NCBI RefSeq assembly: GCF_021917145.1
Contig: NW_025813780.1
Location: 1 to 64,000 of the forward strand
Direction of reading: 5' to 3'
DNA length: 64,000 nt
DNA from: Hypomesus transpacificus
Lineage: Eukaryota > Chordata > Actinopteri > Osmeriformes > Osmeridae
Below, piece by piece: positions 1 to 13,629 of this stretch. How positions within the stretch are numbered: the first letter of the stretch is position 1; every line of letters starts with the position of its first letter. The notes beneath the pieces are model-generated. The model was not told the origin of the DNA, searched no databases, and saw only the letters and a list, made by a program, of their open reading frames with translations. Both the position numbers and the translations under genes were made by a program.

Positions 1-439
1 TGCCCAGGATGAAAGGCACAGTCAAACACTGCTACAGAATACAAAATGCCACACACACACACACAGGCAGGCAGGCAGGCAGGCTCTGAGCGGGTCTCAG
101 GGGAGGGCTGCCTGTGCTCCAAACACTCTGATAACACTTTGCAGGTGCAGGAGGTGTGCTCTGAGAACCAACCAGAGTGCGGCTCCCCTGGGTGGAGTCA
201 ACGCTGCACCCGGGCCCCACAGCACCTGGGAGCTGGGCCATGCCCCCCGCCACGGGTCACTGGCAGGTCATCTCCGGCGCACGTGAAATGGGGCAGAGCG
301 GCTGTGCTGCGGGAGCCCGCTTGCGACCGCGTGGGAGTGTGCGCGCCGGAGTGCGTTGGTGGGCGTTGCTGCGCCGTGTGCACGCTAGTGTGTGTGCGTG
401 TGCCAGTGTGTGTGTGTTTAGGTGTGTGTGTGTGTGTAC
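1..439. other. left edge: adgb intron, no further exon recognised
   Basis: I searched for the next conserved androglobin segment (YYLFVDSL) on the minus strand and did not find it. The stretch contains a short AC tract (50-66) and a GT-rich tract (about 389-438) directly behind the exon 17 donor. Confidence 0.6.
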
Positions 440-3400
440 CTGAGCGAGGGCAGCAGAGGAGGGGCCCGGGTGGCGTCCGGTAGAGTTGGTGGAGGCTGCG
501 GTGCTGGTGATCACCGAGGCCGACGCCTTGGACGAGATGGTGCTCTGGTGACAACAACACACGGCGGATGAAATCCCCGCGTGCGTCACTTCCGGTATTC
601 CCATCGGCGACGGCAACGTAACGACTGCGTGTAGGCATTCGGTGGAAAGCCGTCTGCACCTTTTGAGGCGTTTCGGAGCGACATCCGAGGTATTTCAGAC
701 AGTGGTTTACCTTGAAGTGTGACGCCTGGGAGTGGTTTGGATAGGTGTTTGTCTTGTGGAACACGAGGAGAGTCCTGGACAGAGAGAAGCACAGAGAGAC
801 ATCCACATCTTCACCTCAAAACCCCAGCGTACCAAAAGCCATGTCCGAACTGGAGGACAGCACAAGTCCCGTGTGTGGGGATGTATGTAGCAGAAAATGT
901 GTTAGTCAAGGTGGTAGGGTGAGATTTGTTGGTGGTTCTCCTCCAAAAACTAAGTTCTCTAGAGAAGGGAGACTGCTGTTGGAATGAAAGGGAGAAAACT
1001 GGCGGAAACACGGCGAAAATCGCAAATTAAAAAAATTAATATTGGACAACGTAGTCAAGGTGGCAGGCGTGTGTTGTTAAGGCGGCTAAGTGCTGCGGGA
1101 AACCCTGCTGTGTGTGCGTGCATGTGTGTATATTTGCGTGTGTGTGTGTGTGTGTGTGTGTAAAGGAGTTGTTACTGGAAGCACTTGGCGAAGTCATTCA
1201 GGTCCACCCAGGTCTCCTGCAGCATGGCTCTGTCACACTGCAGCCCCTCCTGGGACTGGAGCAGCACTGGGCTGGCTACCTTGGCCCCTGCTTTGGGCTT
1301 CTCTGAGGCCGGGCCCGAGGCTGGGGCTGAGGCCAGGGCAGGAGCCAGGGCCGGGGCCGCCTCTACAACTTCCTGGTCTGAAAAAAGGACAGGTCACACA
1401 TATTTCTCACACATAACTCCCTGTTTTGGACTTGGGTTTGAAGCTAATTCCCAAACCTTTCCACAACATTATTATTGTACCGACCTGTTGGCCCAGTAAC
1501 AAGCATGGAGACAGATAGCTTCGAACTAAACCAACTCCACCGTTCTATATAGAAGAGAAACACACCCGACTGTCTATTTCATCTCATACAGGGCTGGCTC
1601 AAAGAGACCAGAAGAGACCAGTTCAAAGTCTTGAGAGAAACTGCAGCCATGCTGAGTCATGGTGGTCTCCTTAGTCAAACGGCAGGTGTTATTAAGCAAC
1701 TAAACGAGGATGGAAGAAGGCAGGGTAACTAGCTGCTTGTCAGGCGACAACGTTCCATCTTCAAAGACTCTGCCCAAGAACAAAGGGAGGGAGGGAGGGA
1801 GGGAGGGAGGGAGGGAGGGAGGGAGGGAGGGAGGGAGGGAGGGAGGGAGGGAGGGAGGGAGGGAGGGAGGGAGGGAGGGAGGGAGGAGGGAGAGGGAGGG
1901 GAGGGGGGGGGGGGGAGGGAGGAGACGGAGGGAAGGAAAGGAGCAAAGGAGGGAAGGAGGTATGGAGGGAGGAAGGAGAAGTGGAAGAGAGGAATGGATG
2001 AGGGGTGGAAGGAACAACGGGGCGAAGGAGAAACAAAGGAACGGAAGGAAGGAGGAAGGGGAAGACGTACAGTGGAAGAAAACGCCCTCCTAATCACATG
2101 GCTCCATCAAACTATTCATACTGTATTATTTACTGTATTTGCTCCATATATTCTCCTCTGTGGGTCTGACAGCCCTACGTGACAGGGTGTGTGTGTTCCA
2201 CAGTGTGTGTGTTCCACAGTGTGAGTGTTACACAGTGTGTGTGTTCCAGTGTGTGAGTTCCACAGTGTGTGTGTTCCACAGTGTGTATGTTCCACAGTGT
2301 GTGTGTGTTCCACAGTGTGTGTGTGTGTGTGTTCCACAGTGTGTATGTTCCACATTGTGTGTGTTCCACAGTGTGTGTGTGTTCCACAGTGTGTGAGTGT
2401 TCCACAGTGTGTGTGTGTTCCACAGTGTGTGTGTTCCACAGTGTGTGTGTTCCACAGTGTGTGAGTGTTCCACAGTGTGGCCAGCACGGTGTGGAGTGCA
2501 GCTCCAGTGAGTCAGGCTGGTGACAGGAGGTGGACTGGAGAGTGGCTTTACCATTGGTGGTGTTGTCGTCCTTCCTCTTGTCCTCCACAGTAACCTAAAG
2601 GGACAGGAGCACAGGGGGGTGAGGGGAGGGGCACCAGTGAGTGGGCGGCTGGTAAGAGCCAGAGGAGGCAGGCTCAGTGTGGTACGCCCCAGTAGCAACC
2701 TCACTCCCCCCCTTCCCGCGCTCCGCTCATCTCGGTATGCTTCGTTGCCATGAATATTGAAGTTAAATACTGTTGCCAAAAGCTCTTCACGGTCTCTCCC
2801 TCTCCCCCTCTCTGCCCTCCCTTTTTTCCACTCCTCCCCCCCCCCCCCCTGCCCCTCACGGCCCACACCCTCCGTCCCAACTCATTTAGCTTCAGACAAA
2901 TTAGAACATAGAGCGCATGCTGTGTACCAAATAGCATGTTGCTCCATTACAAGGGATTTCCAGGGAAAAACACAAACAGTCACATTCACATGGCGACAGT
3001 GCCCCTTACAGGCAATTAAGTCCAAGTCATTATCCCAACCTTAAAATATCTCCTTTTTTCACTTTCCGCATAACGAGTGGGGGAAGATGTGTCGGCCATC
3101 TCGAGAAACCCTGGTACCATGGCAACAAATGGCTACAGCAGTTCGTAGCCCAGCTAACAACTCCATGACATTTTCTTTAGGGCCGCCTTCATGCATATGC
3201 ATAATCATACCGTTTAGAACATGTTCCTAGCAAAGATGCGCTCTGCTTGTCCAACTGTGCTCATTTAGCTAGGGATGACAATCAAGGGCTAATTTGGTGA
3301 GTATTCAAACGGAGGCCCTTGGATGAGTCAGAGACGAGTGTGTGTTTTGTGTGTTTATGTGTGTGAGAGAGAGAGAGAGAGAGTGAGTCATGGCTTGTTT

Positions 3401-5294
3401 GAATTGGCACCCAGGAACCAGCGAGGGAACTGGGTATTGTGATGGAGAGACACACTTCACCCTGTCCACCTCGGATACAGACAAACCCACACAGAGAAAT
3501 TGAGAGAGAGTGAAAGGAAAGAGAAATAACTGGAAGGCACATCTCTCAAATCTGCCCTGTCGAAGTCAAGAAGGCTAACCAGTCAGACGATCAAACAGGC
3601 GTCCACAGAGATATGAACCCCCCTCTCACCCCAGCTCTGGCCCCTTCCCCTGGCCCTCGTCACAGAGATATGAACCCCCCTCTCACCCCAGCTCTGGCCC
3701 CTTCCCCTGGCCCTCGTCACAGAGATATGAACCCCGCTCTCACCCCAGCTCTGGCCCCTTCCCCTGGCCCTCGTCAAAGAGATATGAACCCCCTCTCACC
3801 CCAGCTCTGGCCCCTTCCCCTGGCCCTCGTCACAGAGATATGAACCCCCTCTCACCCCAGCTCTGGCCCCTTCCCCTGGCCCTCGTCACAGAGATATGAA
3901 CCCCCTCTCACCCCAGCTCTGGCACCTTCCCCTGGCCCTCGTCACAGAGGCGTCCCTGCGCTGTGTCTTTTCTACTGATCAAGTTGGCACGGGATCTTGC
4001 TGTTTTTTCCTCCGGTCCACAACTTTGGTGGGTGCTCACTCTGAACGAGCATGACGTGACTTGGCAGGAACTCCCCCACAGCGAGAGGCAGCCAAAGTTA
4101 GTCTGTCCTCTTAAAAGTCCTTCCTTCCAAACCCAACATCCAGCTCCCCCCTGGGGTGTCCTCAAACGCATCAGAAGGACTGCAGTGAAAACACGAGCAA
4201 ACGCAGTCTTTTCTGTGTCGGCGTGCTTCGGGGTTGAAAACTGCAGTGCGTCAGTTATGAGCAGAGATTTGACGGGGCAGGGGTCAGCATTCTGGATTCA
4301 TGTGACCAATATCAAGAACTGTAGTGGGAAAAAAACACTCAGCCTTCAGGAACCTTTCCAAAAAATTCACACTGGGGCCCAAGAGTCACTGAAACAGGTC
4401 TCGTTCTCCTGTATCTTCTCAAGAGGGTCAGGTGGCATTTTGGGAGTTGTAGTCCTGTGGTGTCGATCCTGCGTCACAGTGTGCTTGGAGGTTAGCACCC
4501 ATTGAATGCTTTCCTGTGTATTCTGACACAGCAGCCTAACTGTTTGTTCTTTCGACGTCCAGGGTGGAGTGGGGTGATGCAGGCATTAGGGGGACGATGA
4601 GATTGAGACTTGACCGCATGAAATACTTTCACACACACACACACACTGAAACACACACGCAAACAAATGAACTTACATCCATACTGTACATGTTAAATGT
4701 GGCTGTAGTTACACAAGAGGTGATTATTAGCTCTTTTTGCACCGCTAGCAGGGCTGGCTGATGAGTCCCTGGGAGACATACATACTGATGGCTTCCCTTC
4801 TAATTGAGCTGCTTTTTTTATCGCCAGGGTACATGACCTCTCCCTTTATGTAACAACGTGACGCTTTTTTCCACCACTGTGGCTTCTCTCTCTCTCTTTC
4901 TCTCTCTCTCCCAGCTTCCTTTCCCTGTCTGTTTCTCCACCCTTCTCTCTCTATCCACACTGCCTCCGACGTCTCTCTCCACCCCCCCCCCCCTCATTCC
5001 TGTCTTTCTCTCCCTCACACTTTCTCTGTCTCTCTTTCGCTGTCTCTCCCTCTCTAACTCTCTCTCTCTCTCTCTCTCTACTTCCCTGTGGTCAGTGGTT
5101 GCCCGGTAGACAGGCACCAGCAGTGACATTGGGACCGGAGGGACAGGGGTCTCAGGTCACCAGAGATACCCGTGAACACTGCCCTGATGAGCCCTCAACT
5201 CAATGCACTCCCACACAAGGATGGAGATCAGAGCGGGAGATAAAGACGAGCGAGGCAACTGAGGGATGGACAGAAAGACTGACACCAACAGAAG

Positions 5295-5368
<74 letters not shown>

Positions 5369-8300
5369 CATAGCCAAGCCTGAGAAGGACCCGCGTCCAG
5401 ATGTGTCCTGCCTGAGTCCGTGGTCCGATACCACAGCATGGGGCCAAGCGAGGCCGGGTGACGAAGCGTATGTTGTGGTACCTCTGGGGTGTCGCAGGGG
5501 TCCAGAGGGTTGGAGCTGTGCTCCGCTGAAGCAGCTTCGGGTCCCGCTCTGCTGTCACTCTCCTCCATCTCGTCAAAGGACTCCAGGGTGGAGCTGCACA
5601 CGCCCCTCCTTTGAGCGCTCTTCTGGGCCTCCCTGACGACACACACACACGCACACATATGGAAGCGTTACATAAGCCTTTCTTATGCGCCACGCTCACA
5701 CGTGAATCCGACTGGGATCCGTCACACACCGTCCTGCTCTCCGTCACATGCTCTCTCACACACACGTGGTATCACAGCGCATCACACACACCCCACATCA
5801 CAGCCTACATGAGACACATACCGATCCCACATCACAGCCTACATGAGACACACACTGATCCGACATCACAGCCTACATGAGACACACACCGATCCCACAT
5901 CACAGCCTACATGAGACACACACCGATCCCACATCACAGCCTACATGAGACACACACCGATCCCACATCACAGCCTACATGAGACACACACCAATCCCAC
6001 ATCACAGCCTACATGAGACACACACCAATCCCACATCGCCCACACAAGCCTCGGTCCAGCGACGACACGCTTTCTCATCGCACACCACGACAAGCTAATG
6101 GACACTAACGCCAACACGCAACAAACACCTTCTCGGACATGTTTCGAGTCAAAGTAAAAAAAAAAACATTGACTTATACCGTCTAATCAAAGGAGGCGCA
6201 TTCAAATGGTTTGTGTGCGTTTGACCTCCCACCATGGATATCATGCTGCAGGGATGAAATCCAGTCAGAGCGTCCTATACATGAAGGAGACTGAATCTCT
6301 GTCAGCCCAGACGAGGCTGCTGCTGCTGCTGTTACTGCTGCTGTTGCTGCTGCTGTTACTGCTGCTGTTACTGCTGCTGCTGCTGCTGTTACTGCTGTTA
6401 CTGCTGCTGCTGCTGCTGCTGCTGTTACTGCTGCTGCTGCTATTACTACTGCTGCTGATGTTACTGCTGCTGCTGCTGCCGCTGCTGTTACTGCTGCTGT
6501 TACTGCTGCTGTTACTGCTGCTGTTACTACTGCTGTTACTGCTGCTGTTACTGCTGCTGCTGCTGTTAGTACTGCTGCTGATGTTACTGCTGCTGCTACT
6601 GTTACTGCTGCTGTTACTGCTGCTGCTGCTGTTACTGCGGCTGCTGTTACTGCTGCTGCTGCTGTTACTGCGGCTGCTGCTGTTACTACTGCTGCTGCTG
6701 TTACTACTGCTGCTGCTGTTACTGCTGCTGCTGCTGTTACTGCTGCTGTTACTGCTGCTGCTGCTGTTACTGCTGCTGTTACTACTGCTGCTGCTGCTGT
6801 TACTACTGCTGCTGCTGTTACTACTGCTGCTGCTGCTGCCGTCTCAGAGGCTGAGTAAACAACGCCTCCACCAGCGCCCACCCAGCACCCGGCAGCTACA
6901 GGGCATGTAGAGTACTCAGCTGTACTGTGTGGGTGGGCAGCCTGCCCCAGACGCTGACTGACTGACTGCCTGTCTGATTGTTTTTCATTCAGAAGAAGCA
7001 CAGGCCGAGCGGCCGGGATGCTAAGACCGTGCGCGCGTGTCTAGACTGCGTGCGTCTAGGTTAGCGTGGGTTCCTGTGCGTGCATTTGCGTGTTTTTACT
7101 GTGCGCCTGTGTGTGTGCATGTTGCTACAGTGTGCGTGTGTGCGTCTTACAGTGTATGCCCGCGTACCCTTTGTGTTTCAGTGTGTTTCAGTGAGTATTT
7201 CAGTGTGTGTTTCAGTGTGTTTCAGTGTGTGTTTCAGTAAGTGTTTCAGGGAGTGTTTCAGTGAGTGTTTCAGTGTGTGTTTCAGTGTGTTTCAGTGTCT
7301 GTTTCATTGAGTGTTTCAGTGAGTGTTTCAGTGTGTGTTTCAGTGTGTGTTTCAGTGAGTGTTTCAGTGAGTGTTTCAGTGCGTGTTTCAGTAAGTGTTT
7401 CAGTGAGTGTTTCAGTGTGTGTTTCAGTGTGTGTTTCAGTGTGTGTTTCAGTGAGTGTTTCAGTGAGTGTTTCAGTGATTGTTTCAGTGCGTGTTTCGGT
7501 GTCTGTTTCAGTGTGTGTTTCAGTGTGTTTCAGTGAGTGTTTCAGTGAGTGTTTCAGTGAGTGTTTCAGTGCGTGTTTCAGTGCGTGTTTCAGTGTCTGT
7601 TTCAGTGCGTGTTTCAGTGAGTGTTTCAGTGAGTGTTTCAGTGTGTGTTTCAGTGCGTGTTTCAGTGTCTGTTTCAGTGTGTGTTTCAGTGAGTGTTTCA
7701 GTGATTGTTTCAGTGCGTGTTTCAGTGCGTGTTTCAGTGTCTGTTTCAGTGTGTGTTTCAGTGAGTGTTTCAGTGAGTGTTTCAGTGTGTGTTTCAGTGT
7801 GTGTTTCAGTGAGTGTTTCAGTGAGTGTTTCAGTGCGTGTTTCAGTGAGTGTTTCAGTGAGTGTTTCAGTGTGTGTTTCAGTGTGTGTTTCAGTGAGTGT
7901 TTCAGTGAGTGTTTCAGTGAGTGTTTCAGTGCGTGTTTCGGTGTCTGTTTCAGTGTGTGTTTCAGTGTGTGTTTCAGTGTGTTTCAGTGAGTGTTTCAGT
8001 GAGTGTTTCAGTGAGTGTTTCAGTGCGTGTTTCAGTGTGAGTACGTACTTGTCAGGAGCAGCAGGCAGGACTCTGTAGTGGAGGAAGGGGCTGCAGACCT
8101 CGATGTGCTGCTCTAGTTTCACCACGGCGGGCTCTGAGGAGAGAGGACGACACCCTCAAACCTCTACCGTGCTCTCTGCCAGCACCCCCACCCCACCCCA
8201 CCCCCACACACACTCTTGCCCCTCTAACCCCGGGGCTCGTCTGTCACCAGGCTCTCCTTGCGCGGGCGGATGAGCTTCCAGCGGGGCACGGGCGGAGATA

Positions 8301-9572
8301 TGGGCGGGGCCACCAGGGGGCAGGAGCGAGTCCGGCTCACCAGCACCGGGTGGCTGTAGAGATGCAGCAGGCCATATTGGCGGAGAGTCTCCGAGGAGTC
8401 TGCCTGGGACACACACACACACATACACCCTAGTCAGACTGCACACTGATCTGCTCCACTCCTTCTGTGCCTTTCTGGCAGGACCCAGGGGGCTGACCCA
8501 GGGGGCTGACCCAGGGCCAACTGCTATGGTGCTCAGTGTGAGTGAGTGTAAGAGTGGAGGTCAGGGATGGGGGGAAGGGTAAACTGATTCCAGATCTGTG
8601 ACTGGGGGCGTCTTCAGCGGAGACAGAAAGGGGAATCCATTCCAGGAAGGATACTGGGTCAGTGTGTGTTTAAATAATAGAGGGAGCCTGGCGAGGCTGA
8701 GGGGCTAGCGGTCCAAATAGGCCAGAACATGCCCCAGAACAGGCGAGCTTGGCAGATATCTGCCACACTGTGCTCTGTGTCTGGGGGCACCGCTAGCTGC
8801 AGTACTGTAGCAGGAGCCTGGGTGACATGCTGGGTTAGCTGGTCAGGGCCGGCTTGACGTAAGACAAGCATCACACATGCCTCGAACGCAGTTGTTTTCG
8901 CTGTCTGCAGCAGGCAAGAGCTTTTAGTTTGGTTTATGGAGTTGAGTTGTATTCAGCTCTTCCTGGGGCACACTGTGTGTGTAGCCTCTGTATCGTGAAG
9001 AGAGGGTCTGGGGTGTGTTGCTACGCTGGTGTGAGGGTTTGGGGTGTGTTGCTATGCTGGTGTGAGGGTCTGGGGTGGGTTGCTATGCTGGTGTGAGGGT
9101 CTGGGGTGGGTTGCTATCCTGGTGTGAGGGTCTGGGGTGTGTTGCTATGTTGGTGTGAGGGTCTGGAGTGGGTTGCTACGCCAGTGTGCCAGTGTGAAGG
9201 GCAGAAGGGCAGCCATACCATCTGTGCCAGGGCTGAGGTCTCCTTCTCTAGCAGGTGTACAGGCTTGTAGCTGGCACACACCACTATCTCTGGAGCAGGA
9301 GGGGGAGCACAGCCTGGAGACACACACACACACATAAATACACACACACGTACAGACCGAGATTAGCTCAGAAATTCCTGTGGGTCATCTGAGGATGGGC
9401 CAGACTAGATAGATAAGGAGGAATGGATTGGACACACCAGGCAGAGGGAGGAAAAGAAGAATAGTGAAAGTGAGAAGAGAGAGTGGGAAGACAGAGAAAG
9501 CGAGAAGACAGAGAGAGTGAGAAAAAGAGAAGGAGTGAGAGGGAGAGAGAAAGAGAAGGACAATTTGAGTAA

Positions 9573-9615
<43 letters not shown>

Positions 9616-12600
9616 CAAAGTATAAGAAACATCTAGAATGATAAAACGGATCATTCTATCATATTTACCCTGAGAATTCAAGACCATATCTGGTTTCATC
9701 TTAGGGCAAGGCAGCAGCCTGACACAGCTGGAGATAAGCTCTGCCTGGCAATCTCTGGGAGAATCTGCCCTCTATGTCAAATCTCCACACAGTGTGTATC
9801 ACATGATGTGTGCATTTAAGTCAGAAGACATGGAAAATCAATTTAGGAGACTGAGGTACACAGTATGGAGAGAGCTGCTCCTGGGGATGGAAATAGAAGC
9901 TCACGTTAAGAAATGAATGAGAAGGAATGATCTCTTCTGACTGGAGAGACACGGTCTTGGACGTGTACAAATATAATCTGATTCCAAGGAAAATGCAACA
10001 AATGGGAGTTGTGTGCATGTAGTGTGTGTGTGTGTGTGTGTGTGTGCGTGCGTGTGTGTGTGTGTGTGTGAGAGAGCGCTAACATGTGTGTAATCTCCAT
10101 GAAGCACAAAGATTTAGGATTGGTAGCACATCGTGAATGTCGCTGCATCTAAAACGTCCTCACGTTAAATATTGTGAAGCTGAGAGTGGGGGAAGGAGAT
10201 TGTGAAAGAGGGAGATAGGGAGACAGACAGAGAGAACTAGAGTGTTTGATAGAGAGAACAGGAGACAGTGAGGAGGATGGCCCATGTTGGAAACCCCCTG
10301 CACTGTTCACTCACACAGCTCTTTCTCCTTCCAGTACCTGTCCACCTGCCTGTCTTCACACTGCCCTATCTTAACCTCCACCACAACACAGCCATGACCC
10401 CTGTCATTAACCTCCACCACAACACAGCCATGACCCCTGTCATTAACCTCCACCACAACACAGCCATGACCCCTGTCATTAACCTCCACCACAACACAGC
10501 CATGACCCCTGTCATTAACCTCCACCACAACACAGCGATGACCACTGTCATTAACCTCCACCACAACACTGCGATGACCCCTGCTGTTAACCTCAACCAA
10601 CCTCCACCACAACACCACCGGCATGCTTTGTCGCTGTTAATGTTTCATTAACAGCAGCTCCCCAAGGCTCAATAAAGAATTCACCCCCCCTTCACAACAT
10701 AAGTCTGCCTGTGTGACACATGCATCTAACTATGAACCACTCAATATCAGATAAGGAGGAAGGGAGACAGGAAGTGATGCGTGAAACAAAAGGACGAGGC
10801 CAAGTAGTCATTGGCTGAGGTGGGTTAGGTGGGCTATGCAGTGGCTGGTGGCAGTTTGAGGGCGAGTATGATGAAGGTACTTCCTGCTTATAAGTCCAGG
10901 TCCTTATTATGAATGATTCAGGGGTGTAAGGGTGATTACTACAAGATCCAGGTGAAATTATTAATGGCTGTTTTCAGAGATGTATACTGTGATTCTGCAT
11001 GACTATGAAATATTAATCTTCATGCTCCTTACCTGCTGAATAATGGATGTGAGGGAAAGATGGAGCTTTGTGTACAGTACACACGTATACACACACATAT
11101 GTACATATATAGACTGTATATATTTAGTGAGTATGTGTATATACAGTACAGAATATACAGTATATAGCCTATATAGTATGTGTATTTATACTGTCTATAT
11201 AAAGTACACATACAGACTCTCACACACACACGTCTATATATCAATCAATGACACTCGGTGCACTGAAGAATCACTACAGGACAAGTGTGCGTGTGCATGC
11301 ATGTGTCCTACCCTCTGCTGTGGGCTGATTGGTGGGCTGGGCCTGGGCGGAGGGGCCGCTGATGTTGGCTGGCTTCCTGTCTTTGTCCTCCTTCCCTTTC
11401 TTCTTGGCTGAGTCTGGAACAACAACACTGGTTTAACACCTCTTCAGCCTGAAGATAAAGAAGGTCTTCAGGAATCTGTTTTGACACCGATTGGAAAGTA
11501 TGAATCTGTTTTAACACCAATAGCTCTCAACACAGTTTATATCCCAATTATTCTTGACTCCCACATATCTAATGACTCAATTAGCCTAAACACTTTGCGA
11601 CCGATTAGATAAAAACCATCGCCACACACACACACACACACAGGGATTCTAATCTAATCAATGACTCAAATTACTTGCTCAATTAGCCTTGTGTAATCAA
11701 AGTGATCCAATCAGTGCATGTGTAATTGAGGTCCGGGGATTGCCCGAGGTGTAGGAAGGTGTGTGTGTGTGTGGGTGGGTGGGTAATCTATCGACCTTTG
11801 CTTTTCTCCGGGGTCCTGGCTGTCGGGGGAGACTCGCTCTTGCTGTCGTTGAGTTGGGCCTCCCTCTCCGCCGTGGACTCCACCGGCAGAGGCTTCTCCT
11901 CAGGACTGTCGTCGGCGTACTGGAACGTGGGAATGCTCTTCTTCAGGAACTCCCACACATGCCCCAAAAGCCTGCACCTGCCGACCACAACGCACGTCCC
12001 CCGTCAGGTGATTAGTGATGGAGGAGCGACCAGCCGGAATCACATCCAACCGTGTTAGCGGCTCCTTAGATCAAGGTGCTTAGCTGCCCCTCCGCGACTC
12101 CTGCTGACCGGCAGGGTAGGGGCGAGGGTCAAAGGTCAGGCTGTTTGATGTTGGTGGACCCTGGGGTCCTCCTGCTCTGTCGAGGGGTGTGGAGAGGTGG
12201 CGAAACCTCTCGAGCGAGGCCCTGGTGGATGTCTATCATTAAACTGGACCTGTTCCATATTCATTACCGGCGGGCTCTTTATGGAGAAAATCTGCCGGGG
12301 GCTCCTATACAAATGCTGTAATTTGACTTGAATAATGGCACTGTCACACGCTTATGATGAGTCATGGACCGCTACATTTCATGGGTGTTTTAAAAGGCTT
12401 ATCTTCCTGCTGTGGGAGCCAGGAGCGAAGGCAAAACACTGGCTAGCCGGCACCTCAACCCACACACTCAGCCAGCTTTTACCAAGTAGCAAATTATCAC
12501 AGTTAAATGGTTCTGTATATGTTGTACCCCATGCACAGCCTTGCATACTTTGATTTTCAATATTGGATCTTTTTTTTATTTTTATCTCTCTTCAGTTGTA

Positions 12601-13398
12601 TAGTATATACTCCGTATTTCTGTAGTTCTGTATTGGTAACCTGTCCTTGCCTGTTGCAACGCCCACCCCCTCACCCCCCCCACGCACAAACACACACACC
12701 CTCCCACTACTACTACTCTACATCCCACCAAGCTTCTCCTGCAGAGGCGCTGCGGAGAGGGTGCTTCCAACTGCGTGTGCGTGTGTTTGTGTGTGCGTTG
12801 GTGTGTGTGTCAAGGGAAAAAAGGAAACGGTGTCCCCAGGGGGCCCCACTGTCAACTAAGTACCTGCTGTGGAAGAAAGAACACGTCGCACGTTTCCCCC
12901 AAACCACACATACTCCTCTCTACAGCTACACTCTCTCCAGCAGCTCAGCTCTAAACTCAGTAAAGCAATGATTCCATTTCGTGGATATTTGACTTGATAA
13001 TTAAAAGGGGTCAGTCTGTTAAAGATGGTGTAGGCAATGTTGCGGAGAAGCAACGGCAATATGTAATGTAAAATCAATCCGACATCACACCAGCTTTAAG
13101 ATATTTTTGGTTGTGTCTATAACACAGGGTCTTAGTACCAACATGGAACTGTGGAACTTGTTTTAGCTACAGTTTAGCTTCATCTATTTCCGAGGTTACA
13201 GAAAACGAGAGAAAGAGAGCAAATGAGTGCAAAAGAGGTGACTGTTAGTGACAGAGACAGAAATAGAGAGAGAGACAGAAATAGAGAGAGAGAGAGACAG
13301 AAATAGAGAGAGAGAGAGACAGAAATAGAGAGAGAGAGAGACAGAAATAGAGAGAGAGAGAGAGACAGAAATAGAAAGAGAGAGATGGAGAGAGAGTG

Positions 13399-13473
<75 letters not shown>

Positions 13474-13533
13474 GAGAGAGAGGAGAGAGAGAGAGAGAGA
13501 GATGGAGAGAGAGAGAGAGAGAGAGATGAGAGA

Positions 13534-13629
<96 letters not shown>

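Noticed and set aside
5787..6035. CRISPR-like direct repeats of 34 bp
   Set aside because: The copies are contiguous with no unique spacers, and the DNA is vertebrate. The 36-bp repeat at 10370-10612 fails for the same reason.
6206..6910. Long plus-strand poly-leucine ORF (and its minus-strand Ala/Val/Thr counterpart)
   Set aside because: It is produced by the trinucleotide array, where every frame stays open. It has no domain, and it lies in an adgb intron.
7265..8125. Long Cys/Ser/Val (plus) and Thr/Glu (minus) repetitive ORFs
   Set aside because: They arise from a 12-bp tandem repeat whose period is a multiple of three. Their phase does not matter to adgb, and no separate gene is indicated.
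10671..10676. AATAAA on the plus strand as a polyadenylation site
   Set aside because: No plus-strand gene is present, and adgb is transcribed from the minus strand.
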